Positions 41,172 to 50,910 are shown, numbered from the stretch's first letter. The stretch: 64,000 nt of DNA from Halodesulfovibrio sp. (GCF_015482765.1 NZ_JADMLB010000070.1:50028-114027); one strand, 5' to 3'. A program made the numbers and translations. Notes: generated by a model from the letters alone, not told the origin.

Positions 41172-41950
41172 ACTTTAGACTCAAAAAAATTGCTGTTGTC
41201 GGTGCTACCGGAAAAATGGGCGCTATGTTCTGCTCCCGCTTTTCCAAAGCAGGTCTGGAAGTTGCTGAAATCGATCAGCCTTTGACAGACGAGGTTTTAC
41301 AGGCTGGAATCGAGGATGCGCAGATCGTACTGGTTTGCGTCCCTGCAGCGGTATTTTACAAAGTTGTAAAATGTGTTACCAAGCACATGACACCGCCACA
41401 AATACTGGCGGATATTACATCCGTAAAGGTTCAACCCATGATGCAAATGCAGAAAGCTTACACAGGTCCCGTTGTGGGGACACATCCTCTCTTCGGCCCT
41501 GAGCCGAAGGCTGATGATGTACGCGTTGCCATTACGCCTTCTGAAGGCTGTGATGATGATTCTGCACGTCTGGTGGAAGAACTCTTCAACCGCATCGGCT
41601 GCGAACCGTTCTGCTCTACAGCTGAAGAGCACGACAAAGCTGCTGCACTCATCCAAGGTTTAAACTTTGTAACATCTGTTTCCTATCTTGCCCTGCTGGC
41701 AGATAAGGAAGACGTGATGCCGTACCTTACACCATCTTTTGAACGCCGACTGAAAGCTGCTGAAAAAATGATCAACAAAGATGCAGAACTCTTTGAAGGC
41801 TTGTTTGAAGCCAACCCTAGCTCTCAGGACGCTGTGCGCTCCTATCGTTCTATCCTGAATATTGCTGCCGGCGGCGACATCAACGTTATCGTTGAACGCG
41901 CTCTTTGGTGGTGGCGATTTAGTGATACCTCAGGAGAAGTGCATCAATAG
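41159..41950 (+). CDS. tyrA: Prephenate dehydrogenase; 3' end doubles as Trp leader
   Basis: 263 residues from the ATG at 41159, overlapping aroA by 13 bases; the longer frame starting inside aroA is rejected. N-terminal NAD(P) motif AVVGATGKMGAMFC, GTHPLFGPEP with the catalytic histidine, and the helical dimerisation domain. No ACT domain. It converts prephenate to 4-hydroxyphenylpyruvate. The C terminus is unusual: codons for ALWWWRF put three consecutive TGG at 41906-41914, 11 codons before the stop. They are followed by a terminator and a competing strand (see separate entries). The 3' end therefore appears to serve as the leader peptide of the trp half of the operon. Confidence 0.94.
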   Translation: MQEIDFRLKKIAVVGATGKMGAMFCSRFSKAGLEVAEIDQPLTDEVLQAGIEDAQIVLVCVPAAVFYKVVKCVTKHMTPPQILADITSVKVQPMMQMQKAYTGPVVGTHPLFGPEPKADDVRVAITPSEGCDDDSARLVEELFNRIGCEPFCSTAEEHDKAAALIQGLNFVTSVSYLALLADKEDVMPYLTPSFERRLKAAEKMINKDAELFEGLFEANPSSQDAVRSYRSILNIAAGGDINVIVERALWWWRFSDTSGEVHQ

Positions 41951-41995
41951 CCCTGTATTGTACGCAGTACTTACGCAAGTACCAAGCCGCACTTC
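41936..41995 (+). promoter_or_regulatory. Antiterminator pairing of the Trp attenuator
   Basis: GAAGTGC (41936-41942, in the tyrA codons after Trp-Trp-Trp) pairs perfectly with GCACTTC (41989-41995), the 5' arm of the terminator. It is identical in sequence to the terminator 3' arm and so competes with it. A small hairpin GTACTT/AAGTAC (41967-41982) would sit inside the antiterminator. Confidence 0.75.
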
Positions 41996-42018
41996 TCATA
42001 CGAAGTGCGGCTTTTTTT
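41986..42018 (+). terminator. Attenuator terminator between tyrA and trpE
   Basis: GCCGCACTTC (41986-41995), TCATAC loop, GAAGTGCGGC (42002-42011), then seven T. A perfect 10-bp stem in the middle of the operon, 72 nt after the last-exon Trp codons begin, close to the geometry of the E. coli trp attenuator. Confidence 0.92.
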
Positions 42019-42055
42019 ATGACTTATCAACACACTAAACGAGAGAAAGAATGCC

Positions 42056-43471
42056 ATGAAAATCACTTTACAGCAGACAGGCCAATGGTTGGCAGCAGAC
42101 ATTCAGACCCCCATAAGCCTCTTCTTAGGACTCGTCGGAACCGGACAGGGATTCCTTCTTGAAAGTGCGGAAGTGGACGGCAGACGAGGCAGATACAGCG
42201 TTATCGGATTTAACCTGCTTCTGCGTCTCGGCTGCAAAGAGGGAAAGCTTGAAGTAGCTTCCCGAGACAGCAGACTTAACGATCTTAAGCAATACGAAGG
42301 CATGGACTTTATCGAAGGTGCACGCAAAGTCATGGAAGCCATCCACATTGAACCGCAAGGGGATATGAAAGAACTGCCAGCCATTGCCCGCGGTCTGTTC
42401 GGATACTTCGGATACACCACCATCGGTATGTTTGAGAAAAAGCTCGAAGAAGTTCTGCCACCGGAAAACAGCGATGCATGTCTTATGCTTCCGGGGACAA
42501 TTGTTCTCTTCGATCACCTCTACAACAAGCTGTGCATGCTTAATCTGGCAGACAATCTGCCTGTTAAAATGGACAGAGCCGCAGTGGAACGCACACCGGA
42601 AGCCCCGACTATCGGCAAGATTACGACTATTCCGGATAAAGCTTCCTACCTGCGCAATGTTCAGAAGGTACAGGAACAATTAAGACAGGGCGAAGCCATT
42701 CAGGTTGTTGTTTCAACGCGTTTTCAGGCTCCGTTCGAAGGTGACCCGTTTATTCTGTACCGCAGACTGCGACAGATCAACCCGTCACCGTACATGTTCT
42801 TTATGCGGCTTTCACACATCACACTTATCGGCTCCTCACCGGAGACAATGGTGCGCTGCCAGAATAACGTAGTGGAAGTTTGCCCGATCGCCGGCACTCG
42901 TCCTCGCGGTGCTGACGATGTAGAAGACGCGGCTCTTGCAGACGATCTGCTCGCTGATCCCAAAGAGCGTGCTGAACATGTTATGCTTGTAGACCTTGGA
43001 AGAAACGATGTGGGACGCATTGCCGAAGCCGGTACCGTGTCCGTGGAAAAATTTATGCAGGTTGAGCGTTTCAGCCACGTTATGCACATGACTTCATACG
43101 TGAAAGCTCAACTTAAAAAAGGGTATGATGGACTGGACGTTCTCGGTGCAACATTCCCTGCCGGAACCGTAAGCGGTGCTCCGAAAATTCGCGCTATTGA
43201 AATTATTGAAGAAACTGAAGCTATCTCCCGTGGAGCATACGCCGGAACCATTGGCTGGCTTGGACTGGATAAAGATTCCGTGAACCTTGATACCGGCATC
43301 CTTATCCGCACCATGTGGGTCAAAGACAACCTTGTTGAATGGCAGTGCGGCGCTGGCATTGTGCACGACTCTGTTCCTGAAAAAGAATGGGAAGAATGCC
43401 ACAACAAAGCACGTGTTCTCAAGGTAACCCTGAACGCTACTGGTCAGGCAGACGTCTTTTCCGGACGGTAG
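42056..43471 (+). CDS. trpE: Anthranilate synthase component I
   Basis: 471 residues. It makes anthranilate from chorismate using ammonia from TrpG. The N-terminal LLES motif (34-37) is the Trp feedback site. The chorismate-binding domain has SSPETMVRC, CPIAGTRPRGADD, EHVMLVDLGRNDVGR, AGTVSGAPKIRAIEII and QCGAGIVHDS. The upstream Trp attenuator controls entry into this gene. It is separated from trpG by 192 bp without a promoter that I can see. Confidence 0.97.
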   Translation: MKITLQQTGQWLAADIQTPISLFLGLVGTGQGFLLESAEVDGRRGRYSVIGFNLLLRLGCKEGKLEVASRDSRLNDLKQYEGMDFIEGARKVMEAIHIEPQGDMKELPAIARGLFGYFGYTTIGMFEKKLEEVLPPENSDACLMLPGTIVLFDHLYNKLCMLNLADNLPVKMDRAAVERTPEAPTIGKITTIPDKASYLRNVQKVQEQLRQGEAIQVVVSTRFQAPFEGDPFILYRRLRQINPSPYMFFMRLSHITLIGSSPETMVRCQNNVVEVCPIAGTRPRGADDVEDAALADDLLADPKERAEHVMLVDLGRNDVGRIAEAGTVSVEKFMQVERFSHVMHMTSYVKAQLKKGYDGLDVLGATFPAGTVSGAPKIRAIEIIEETEAISRGAYAGTIGWLGLDKDSVNLDTGILIRTMWVKDNLVEWQCGAGIVHDSVPEKEWEECHNKARVLKVTLNATGQADVFSGR

Positions 43472-43663
43472 AGCGGTAACGGGAACGGAGCAGTTGTATG
43501 TCCCGAACGTGCAAGAAGGCTCTTTCGCCCTGCACCTCCCGACCACACCGTGTTGTATGCCGAAAGGCGATAACTAATAAATTTAATTGTGAGGTTGTTC
43601 CAACCACAAACAGCATAACGGCTGGCTGAAACGGAACCGGAACAATCTTACAATGGAGATAGC

Positions 43664-44257
43664 ATGTTTCTTCTTATCGATAACTACGATTCGTTTACGT
43701 TTAACTTGGTGCAGGCATTCCAGAAAACAGGGCGATATCCGCATGTTGTTCGAAATGACAACCCTGAGCTGCTGGAACTTGCCTCAAGCGGTAAACTGGA
43801 GATGGTTTGTATTTCTCCGGGACCGGGGAAACCGGAAAATGCCGGACTCTGTTTAGAGTTCCTGAAGCAGCTTCCCAAAGAAGTTCCTGTACTGGGAGTG
43901 TGTTTAGGGCATCAGGTACTCGCCCACTATGCTGGTGCCACCGTGGATGTTGCTCCGCGCATTATGCACGGGAAACACTCTAATATTGATCATGACAGGA
44001 AAGGACTTTTTGACGGCATTGATTCACCTATGCAGGTAGCGCGCTACCATTCCCTGATTATTACTGACAACAACGAAGATTTACTTGTTCCTACGTCCTC
44101 CACAAAGACGCCGGACGGAGAAGAGGAGATTATGAGCATTAAATATGCCGACCGCCCTTGGGTTGGTGTTCAATTTCATCCCGAATCGATTTTGACACCC
44201 CTCGGCGAGGCAATGCTGAAGAATTTTCCAGAGAAAATTCTAGCTGAAAATTCGTAA
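43664..44257 (+). CDS. trpG: Anthranilate synthase component II (glutamine amidotransferase)
   Basis: 197 residues, a class I glutaminase with nucleophile Cys80 in VLGVCLGHQ, His172 and Glu174 in VQFHPES, and LLIDNYDSFTFNLVQ at the start. It provides ammonia to TrpE. It could also serve aminodeoxychorismate synthase, as TrpG does in some bacteria; no pabA is seen here. The start codon follows GGAG closely. It is not fused to trpD. Confidence 0.95.
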   Translation: MFLLIDNYDSFTFNLVQAFQKTGRYPHVVRNDNPELLELASSGKLEMVCISPGPGKPENAGLCLEFLKQLPKEVPVLGVCLGHQVLAHYAGATVDVAPRIMHGKHSNIDHDRKGLFDGIDSPMQVARYHSLIITDNNEDLLVPTSSTKTPDGEEEIMSIKYADRPWVGVQFHPESILTPLGEAMLKNFPEKILAENS

Positions 44258-44283
44258 TCTCCACGCTCTATGTGGTCTGTGGT

Positions 44284-44317
44284 GTGAGGGATTCTTTCCA
44301 ACACAGGAATCCCTCAC
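44284..44317 (+). repeat. Hairpin between trpG and trpD
   Basis: GTGAGGGATTC (44284-44294) pairs perfectly over 11 bp with GAATCCCTCAC (44307-44317). No T-run, so probably an RNA stability or processing hairpin rather than a terminator. Confidence 0.5.
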
Positions 44318-44462
44318 CCAGAAGACACAACGGTCTACCAGACCAGCATCCCTGCTACGGTCAATTCCTCAGCAGGAACCGGAGAAACAAGAATCACCAA
44401 ACGGTTCTTAGGCTGCCGGATGCACAGAGCATAGACACACAATGGCGAAAAGGAACAAAGAG

Positions 44463-45455
44463 ATGAATACCACACAAGTTTTAGAACAACTGGCGGAAGG
44501 CCGCCATTTAACGGCGGAAGTTGCGCACTGCATCTTCACCAAACTGATGGATGGCGAAATGACATCCGGTCAGGCGGGATCACTACTCATGGGGCTGCGC
44601 CAGAAAGGGGAAACTGCGGAAGAAGTTCACGCAGCAGTCCGTGTTTGTCTGGAACGCGCCAAATCTGTTGCGACTATTGATGGTGCTACCATTGATCTAG
44701 TTGGAACAGGCGGTGATGGAAAAAACTCCTTCAACTGCTCCACTGCCACGGCATTAACCCTTGCGGGCATGGGATACACTGTAACCAAACACGGTAACAG
44801 AGCTGTATCCTCCTCATGTGGCAGTGCTGATGCTGTTGAAGGACTTGGACTTCCGCTAAGACTTCTTCCTGAAGAAGTGCCGGCAGAGCTTGAAAAACGT
44901 AATTTCGCCTTTCTGTTTGCACCGGACTATCATCCTGCGTTCAAGCACGTAATGCCTGTGCGTAAGGAACTGGGATACCGCACCCTCTTCAATTTACTCG
45001 GCCCGCTTCTGAACCCTGCACGTCCTACACACATGCTGCTTGGCGTAGCAAAGCCTGAATACATGGAAATGATGGCTGAAGTACTCGCACAGGCTGGAAT
45101 TGAACGCGCAGCAGTTGTTCACGGTGCCGGAGGCTATGATGAGTTGACCACCATGGGCGTGGCAAAAGTTCTTTACGTTGAACAGGGTACAGTACGCGAT
45201 GCTGAACTGGATCCGGCAGAATTCGGCTTTGAACCATGCGCAGAAGAAGACCTTGCTGTTCATGGAAAAGAAGAAGGGCTGAATGTTCTGCGCCAATTAT
45301 TAGAAGGTAACGGCCCGAAGGCAATGCTTGATATGCTGGCATTGAATACGGGCATGGCATTACACCTTATTACAAATGAACCACTTACTTCCTGCATGGA
45401 ACGAGCACGAGAAGCCGTTGCAGCAGGAGCCGGAAGGAAAGTCCTCCATGCTTAA
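44463..45455 (+). CDS. trpD: Anthranilate phosphoribosyltransferase
   Basis: 330 residues from the ATG at 44463, preceded by AAAGGA at a good distance; an ATG at 44442 gives seven more residues but lacks a binding site. Family motifs VGTGGDGKNSFNCSTA (PRPP loop) and KHGNRAVSSSCGSADAVEGLG. It joins anthranilate to PRPP. The last 8 bases overlap trpC. Confidence 0.95.
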   Translation: MNTTQVLEQLAEGRHLTAEVAHCIFTKLMDGEMTSGQAGSLLMGLRQKGETAEEVHAAVRVCLERAKSVATIDGATIDLVGTGGDGKNSFNCSTATALTLAGMGYTVTKHGNRAVSSSCGSADAVEGLGLPLRLLPEEVPAELEKRNFAFLFAPDYHPAFKHVMPVRKELGYRTLFNLLGPLLNPARPTHMLLGVAKPEYMEMMAEVLAQAGIERAAVVHGAGGYDELTTMGVAKVLYVEQGTVRDAELDPAEFGFEPCAEEDLAVHGKEEGLNVLRQLLEGNGPKAMLDMLALNTGMALHLITNEPLTSCMERAREAVAAGAGRKVLHA

Positions 45456-46209
45456 TAAGTTTCTTGCAGCGAAACATGCTGAAATTGCTCGTCTTGTAAA
45501 ACTGAAAAAAAATGATGCGTTACCTGCTGCTTACAAAGGTGAACGTATTCCTTTTGCTGCAACTTTATGTGCAAATAAAATGGCTTGCATTGCAGAATAC
45601 AAACGTGCGTCTCCGTCACGAGGTGATATTGCTCCGCATCTTTCTCCTGAAGATGTTGCAGAACAGTATGCAAAAGCAGGAGCAACAGCACTTTCCGTGC
45701 TTACTGAAGAAAAATACTTTAGAGGTAAACTTGAATTTCTAGAGCGAATGCAGTTTGTCGGTCTGCCAATGCTCCGCAAAGATTTTATTGTTCATCCTTT
45801 GCAAGTAATTGAAACAGCCGCCACTCCTGCATCTGCTCAGTTGCTTATTGCACGGATGTTTAATTCACCAGCTGAACTTGCTGAATTAATTGAACTTGGT
45901 GAATCATTCGGTCTTGAAAGTGTTGTAGAGGTTTTCAACCATGCGGATCTTGTTTTAGCAAGGCTTGCTAATGCTACAATAATTCAGGTAAACAATAGAA
46001 ATCTAGCTACATTGGAAACTGACCTTGCAATTTGCGAGCGTATGATTCCTCACCGCAGAACTGCCGAAGTATGGATAGCGGCCAGCGGTATTTCGTCGTC
46101 CACGCAACGACGCCACGTTGAAGCGGCGGGATACGATGCGATGCTGGTCGGCACAGCTCTTATGCAGGGTGGAGACCCGCAAAAGGCGCTTAACCGGCTA
46201 CTCGAATAA
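45448..46209 (+). CDS. trpC: Indole-3-glycerol phosphate synthase
   Basis: 253 residues from the ATG at 45448 (AAGGAAA upstream), overlapping trpD by 8 bases. TIM-barrel motifs: IAEYKRASPSRGDI, ALSVLTEEKYFRG, MLRKDFIVHPLQV, QVNNRNLATLETD, ASGISSS and the phosphate-binding DAMLVGTALMQ. Not fused to trpF, unlike the enterobacterial enzyme. Base composition looks slightly more A/T-rich than its neighbours. Confidence 0.96.
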   Translation: MLNKFLAAKHAEIARLVKLKKNDALPAAYKGERIPFAATLCANKMACIAEYKRASPSRGDIAPHLSPEDVAEQYAKAGATALSVLTEEKYFRGKLEFLERMQFVGLPMLRKDFIVHPLQVIETAATPASAQLLIARMFNSPAELAELIELGESFGLESVVEVFNHADLVLARLANATIIQVNNRNLATLETDLAICERMIPHRRTAEVWIAASGISSSTQRRHVEAAGYDAMLVGTALMQGGDPQKALNRLLE

Positions 46210-46227
46210 ATCTCAAGGAGAGCATTA

Positions 46228-46866
46228 ATGGCGCACAAAGAATCCTTTGTGAAAGTATGTGGCATTACCACACAGCAAGATGCTGATTTATGCATGAAAC
46301 TGGGCGCTGATTTAATCGGATTTATTTTTGATGAAAAAAGCCCCAGAGCCATGACTGTGGAAAAGGTCAAAGCCATTGAGACTGAAGACGTTATGCGTGT
46401 CGGTGTGTTCACACACCATGACGTAGACGAAGTGCGTCTGATTATGCAGCGTGCGAAGCTGCATCTTGCTCAGCTTCACGGAGATCAGGACACAGCCTTT
46501 GCTGCCAGAGTAGGCAAAAGCAAAGTAATGAAAGTGTTCTGGCCTGCCCGTTACGAAACGCGGGAAGAACTTGAGGCAGAAATGAAAAAGTTTGTGGATT
46601 GCTCCCGATTTTTCCTTATGGATGCCGGAACATCCGGCGGAGGACACGGCAAAACACAAAACTGGAGTTTCCTTAACGGACTACGCGGATATAAGTCATG
46701 GTTTGTTGCCGGAGGCATCGGCCCCGAAAACGTAACCGAAGTGCTGCAAGGGTGCGCGCCCTGTGGCATCGACATCAATTCAGGTGTAGAATCAGAACCG
46801 GGTAAAAAAGATCCGGACAAACTGCGAGCCGTTATGGAGGCGCTGACAGCCCCCATATTACCATAA
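46228..46866 (+). CDS. trpF: Phosphoribosylanthranilate isomerase
   Basis: 212 residues behind AAGGAGAG. N-terminal VKVCGITTQQDADLCMKLGADLIGFIF with the catalytic cysteine, LAQLHGDQD, catalytic aspartate in LMDAGTSGGGHGKT, and GGIGPENV, INSGVESEPGKKD. It carries out the Amadori rearrangement before TrpC. Normal length for a free-standing TrpF. Confidence 0.96.
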   Translation: MAHKESFVKVCGITTQQDADLCMKLGADLIGFIFDEKSPRAMTVEKVKAIETEDVMRVGVFTHHDVDEVRLIMQRAKLHLAQLHGDQDTAFAARVGKSKVMKVFWPARYETREELEAEMKKFVDCSRFFLMDAGTSGGGHGKTQNWSFLNGLRGYKSWFVAGGIGPENVTEVLQGCAPCGIDINSGVESEPGKKDPDKLRAVMEALTAPILP

Positions 46867-46910
46867 ATTTCAGCAGCCTCTGGCGTGAGGCTGCGAAAAG
46901 AGAGAATATC

Positions 46911-48086
46911 ATGACTAAAGGATACTTCGGCAAGTTCGGTGGTCAATTTGTAGCGGAACTTCTTATTCCGCCCCTTAAAGAGTTGGAACATGCGCTTGAG
47001 CACATTGTGCCTTCAGAAGCGTTCCAGACAGAATTTTCAGATTATCTCAAAAACTACGTAGGACGCGAAAGCCCCCTTACGCTTTGTCCTACGATTTCTA
47101 AAAACCTCGGGTTCAACCTGTACCTGAAGCGTGAAGACTTAAACCATACCGGCTCTCACAAAATCAACAATGTGCTCGGTCAGGCTCTGCTTGCCAAACA
47201 CATGGGCAAAAAAGCACTGCTGACCGAAACCGGTGCAGGCATGAACGGAGTTGCTACCGCAACTGCCGCCCGAGCACTGGATATGGATTGCATTGTCTTT
47301 ATGGGTGCAGTTGATGTGGAGCGTCAGTCTCACAACGTACGACGCATGAAATTACTCGGTGCTACTGTTGTTCCGGTTGAAGCCGGCTCCAAAACATTGA
47401 AAGACGCCATTAACGAGGCACTCCGCTTCTGGATTAAAGAACAGGCAGACTACCACTACTGTTTCGGTACGGCTGCCGGTCCACATCCATTCCCGACACT
47501 TGTTCGCGAATTCCAGTCTGTAGTCGGACGCGAAGCACGCAAGCAAATTATTGAACGCACCGGTGCGCTGCCGCACTCTGTTCTTGCATGTGTTGGTGGC
47601 GGTTCCAACGCCATCGGTATTTTCTCCGGCTTTGTTGATGACTGCGACGTAAACCTTATCGGCGTTGAAGCTGCCGGAACCGGAGAAGAAGGCTGCACAA
47701 ACTCCGCGCCGCTCTGTCTCGGAACTGACGGCATCCTTCATGGTCAACGCACTATGCTGTTGCAGGATGATGATGGTCAGATACTCCCGTCACATTCAAT
47801 TGCAGGCGGACTGGACTACCCCGGTGTTGGCCCTGAGCATGCGCACTTACAGCACTGCGGACGTGCAAGCTACGTTAAAATTAATGACTGCGAAGCACTG
47901 AATGCATTCAAAACTCTGACCCGTTCTGAAGGAATCATTCCTGCACTTGAAAGCTCCCATGCGGTTGCCTACGTGCTTGAGAACAAAGAGAAGTTCCCGA
48001 AAGGATGTAATGTTATCGTAAACCTTTCCGGACGTGGCGACAAAGACATGGATATTGTTGAACAATGTACCGAGCTGTTTGATTAA
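46911..48086 (+). CDS. trpB: Tryptophan synthase beta chain
   Basis: 391 residues, TrpB1 type. PLP lysine in LNHTGSHKINN, LTETGAGMNGVATATAARAL, and the phosphate loop CVGGGSNAIGIF. It condenses indole with serine. The start GFGGKFGGQFVAE-like sequence (GYFGKFGGQFVAELL) is typical. It is followed after 10 bp by trpA, its alpha partner. Confidence 0.97.
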   Translation: MTKGYFGKFGGQFVAELLIPPLKELEHALEHIVPSEAFQTEFSDYLKNYVGRESPLTLCPTISKNLGFNLYLKREDLNHTGSHKINNVLGQALLAKHMGKKALLTETGAGMNGVATATAARALDMDCIVFMGAVDVERQSHNVRRMKLLGATVVPVEAGSKTLKDAINEALRFWIKEQADYHYCFGTAAGPHPFPTLVREFQSVVGREARKQIIERTGALPHSVLACVGGGSNAIGIFSGFVDDCDVNLIGVEAAGTGEEGCTNSAPLCLGTDGILHGQRTMLLQDDDGQILPSHSIAGGLDYPGVGPEHAHLQHCGRASYVKINDCEALNAFKTLTRSEGIIPALESSHAVAYVLENKEKFPKGCNVIVNLSGRGDKDMDIVEQCTELFD

Positions 48087-48096
48087 GGAGGCAGTC

Positions 48097-48858
48097 ATGA
48101 CATCACTTACAGAACGCATTAATGCTGCAAACAAAGCAGGACGCAAGGCAGTAATTCCATTTTTGACTGCCGGTTTTCCAACGAAGACAGACTTTTTCAC
48201 GCATCTGGAAGAACTGGACGCCAACGGCGCTGATATTATTGAAATCGGCGTACCGTTCTCTGATCCTGCCGCTGATGGCCCTGTGGTTGAAGCGGCTTCT
48301 ATCCGCGCGTTAGAACAGGGAGTAACCCTGCACTGGATTATGCAGGAACTCATAAAGCGCAGAGGACAGTATCAGGCTGAACTGGTTCTCATGGGATACA
48401 TCAACCCATTCTTCCAATACGGTTTTGCAGAATTTGCTGAAGATGCTGCAAAAGCCGGGGTTTCAGGACTTATCGTACCAGACCTGCCATTCGGTGAAGA
48501 TCAGGAATTTAAAACAATCCTGAAAGAACAAGGCATTGCTCTTATCTCCCTGATTGGATTGAATACTCCGAAAGAACGCATGCAGGCTTATGCTGAACAG
48601 GCAGAAGGGTATGTGTATGTTGTCTCCTACATGGGAACAACTGGCGCAGCTGTTGCCTTTCCTCCTGAGTTAAAGAAAACGCTAAGTGACGCACGGGAAG
48701 CTTTTGACATCCCACTTGCTCTCGGTTTCGGCATTAAAGAGCCACAACAGCTTGAGCCGTTCGGCGATGCTATTGATGCTGTAGTTTTTGGTAGCGCCCT
48801 CATAAAAGATATTGAAGAAAAAGGCACCGCAGTCCCGTTTATGGAACGTTGGAAATAG
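48097..48858 (+). CDS. trpA: Tryptophan synthase alpha chain
   Basis: 253 residues from the ATG at 48097 preceded by AAGGAGG just after the trpB stop; a longer frame starting in trpB is rejected. Catalytic glutamate in IIEIGVPFSDPAADGP, aspartate in GLIVPDLPFGED, and LGFGIKEPQQL. It cleaves indole-3-glycerol phosphate to indole. Last gene of the operon, followed by a terminator. Confidence 0.97.
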   Translation: MTSLTERINAANKAGRKAVIPFLTAGFPTKTDFFTHLEELDANGADIIEIGVPFSDPAADGPVVEAASIRALEQGVTLHWIMQELIKRRGQYQAELVLMGYINPFFQYGFAEFAEDAAKAGVSGLIVPDLPFGEDQEFKTILKEQGIALISLIGLNTPKERMQAYAEQAEGYVYVVSYMGTTGAAVAFPPELKKTLSDAREAFDIPLALGFGIKEPQQLEPFGDAIDAVVFGSALIKDIEEKGTAVPFMERWK

Positions 48859-48884
48859 TCTTGTAAAAAACAATAGTTACCATT

Positions 48885-48921
48885 AAGCTCTCGTAGGTTT
48901 CTGCGGGAGCTTTACTTTTTT
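48885..48921 (+). terminator. Terminator of the aromatic operon
   Basis: AAGCTC (48885-48890) with flanking bases pairs with GAGCTT (48907-48912) around a TAGGTTTCT-type loop, followed by ACTTTTTTC. Confidence 0.75.
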
Positions 48922-48955
48922 CTGCAAAACTCCCCATCAATCGACACTTTTTATG

Positions 48956-48982
48956 TAATGCTACGGGGTATCAAGCCGATAC
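48956..48982 (+). promoter_or_regulatory. Sigma-28 (FliA) promoter of the second chemoreceptor
   Basis: TAATGCTA, 11-bp spacer, GCCGATAC. The -10 half matches the flagellar sigma consensus GCCGATAA at seven of eight positions; the -35 half is weaker. It lies 84 bp before the start codon. Confidence 0.6.
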
Positions 48983-49066
48983 CTTACTAGATCAGTACGA
49001 AAACTGTTCACGCGTTGATAAGAATTCTCATCTTCTAGGCTGTATCTCTTCAGGGGGGATCTCGGT

Positions 49067-50794
49067 ATGAATCTCAAAGCACGTATGCTGTTATCTTTTA
49101 TTTCGATTTTCATGGTTATTGTCGCCATGTTTTCAAGCACATACTATGTGACCAGCCAGCAAAAAAGTGACGGGCTCGTCATCAACCTATCCGGCAGACA
49201 GCGCATGCTAAGCCAAAAAATTGCTAAGGAAACATTAGCGCTTCCTCTGGTTAAAAACGCAGCCAGTGCAATACAGCAGCTGGAAAAAACAGAAGAAGTT
49301 TTTGACAGCACACTGCATGCTCTCATCAACTCCGGCAATGCGCCTACCACATTAAATCCTTCCGGTGCTAAGGCGTTTCTTCCAAAGGCAACAGGAGCTG
49401 TACGCAACCAGTTGCTCACAGTTCAATCTCTGTGGAAAGAATACAGAACATTAGTCAATGCGGCGCAACGCGGCGATGACAAAGCACTGCATGCTATTTC
49501 TGCAAAAAGTGTAACCGTTCTTGCTGCCATGAATAAGGCAGTGGGTATGCTTCAAAAAGAAGCAGACCAACGTGTTACGATGTTGGTAACTCTTCAGACT
49601 ATTTCAATGGTCATTGGTATTGCGCTATTATGTTTTGTTATCATGAACCTGCGCAAACACTTGTTCCGACCTTTGGATGACATGCGCTCTTTTGTGAATA
49701 AAGTTTCGGGGGGAGACTTTAATGCACAAATTAACGCCAGCTACCTGCTTGAGTTTGAAAACTTAAAGAATGACACCGTTGCGATGGTAACGGAGTTAAA
49801 CGCATTAATGAAGCAAGCCGAAGATGCCAGCACAGAAGCGGGACGGAACGCTCAACGCGCAGAAGAAGCACTTGCTGAAGCGCAGGAAAAAGAACAGCGC
49901 ATTGCTGCAATGATTGCTACGATCCGCACTGTTGCTGAAAAAGCAAAAGACATTTCTACCAGAGTGTTTGATTCCATCGGCACGCTCACTTCGCAGGTCG
50001 ACACCGTCAACGGCGGTGTTGATGTTCAACGTGAACGTATGATTGAAACTGCCACTGCAATTACCCAGATGAACAGCACCGTAATAGACGTTGCACACAA
50101 TGCCTCCAATGCTGCTGAACTGGCCAACGATTCCAGAGACCGTGCTGAAGAAGGTGCTATCGGTGTACGCAACGCTGTTACTTCGATTGAACTTATCCAG
50201 AACAGCTTCCTTGAATTAAAAGAATCCATGCTTCAGCTTGGCAATCAGACTGATTCTATTTCCCGCGTTATGGAAGTAATTAATGATATTGCCGACCAGA
50301 CAAATCTCTTGGCGCTTAACGCTGCAATTGAGGCTGCCCGCGCCGGCGAAGCTGGTAGAGGCTTTGCGGTTGTTGCGGATGAAGTACGAAAGCTTGCTGA
50401 AAAAACCATGCTTGCAACCCGTGATGTCGGTGAAGCAGTCACCCAGATTCAAACGCAGGCACACACCAATATAGCTGCTGTTGAAAGTGCGGCTACAGAA
50501 ATTACTGCTTCTACAGAAGCTGCAAATACCGCCGGTGAATCTATGGCAAACATTGTTTCCATGACAAACGAAACCGCGCAGCAGGTCACTTCAATCGCAA
50601 CAGCTTCTGAAGAGCAGGCCGCTGTTTCTGAACAGATTGAACATGCTGTTAATGCTGTGACAGGCGTTGCTGAAGAAACCGCAGACGGTATGTCTCGCGC
50701 TGCTGGCGAACTTTCTGAAATTGCGACACTTATCGCACAATTGGATAGCCTTCTTGCAGACATGCACACTGAGGCAGCACCAGCTGCGGCTTAA
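49067..50794 (+). CDS. Methyl-accepting chemotaxis protein with PilJ/NarX-type sensor domain
   Basis: 575 residues. First membrane segment about 7-28. The periplasmic helical domain begins with [21 protein letters not shown], a P-box-like motif found in PilJ_N and in nitrate sensors NarX/NarQ. Second membrane segment at about 180-202, then HAMP and the signalling hairpin ([23 protein letters not shown] split by the tip, [20 protein letters not shown]). No C-terminal pentapeptide. The P-box suggests an anion ligand such as nitrate or nitrite, but this is only family resemblance. A sigma-28 promoter upstream supports a chemotaxis function. Confidence 0.93.
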   Translation: MNLKARMLLSFISIFMVIVAMFSSTYYVTSQQKSDGLVINLSGRQRMLSQKIAKETLALPLVKNAASAIQQLEKTEEVFDSTLHALINSGNAPTTLNPSGAKAFLPKATGAVRNQLLTVQSLWKEYRTLVNAAQRGDDKALHAISAKSVTVLAAMNKAVGMLQKEADQRVTMLVTLQTISMVIGIALLCFVIMNLRKHLFRPLDDMRSFVNKVSGGDFNAQINASYLLEFENLKNDTVAMVTELNALMKQAEDASTEAGRNAQRAEEALAEAQEKEQRIAAMIATIRTVAEKAKDISTRVFDSIGTLTSQVDTVNGGVDVQRERMIETATAITQMNSTVIDVAHNASNAAELANDSRDRAEEGAIGVRNAVTSIELIQNSFLELKESMLQLGNQTDSISRVMEVINDIADQTNLLALNAAIEAARAGEAGRGFAVVADEVRKLAEKTMLATRDVGEAVTQIQTQAHTNIAAVESAATEITASTEAANTAGESMANIVSMTNETAQQVTSIATASEEQAAVSEQIEHAVNAVTGVAEETADGMSRAAGELSEIATLIAQLDSLLADMHTEAAPAAA

Positions 50795-50910
50795 TACGGC
50801 TCATCCTGTTACGGCCTCATAACTGGTACAGAGGACGGGAAGGAAGACTGTGAAAAATTCCTTTCTCGACTCTACATACTTCAGGAAGTCACTCGCTCTA
50901 TAACTACATA

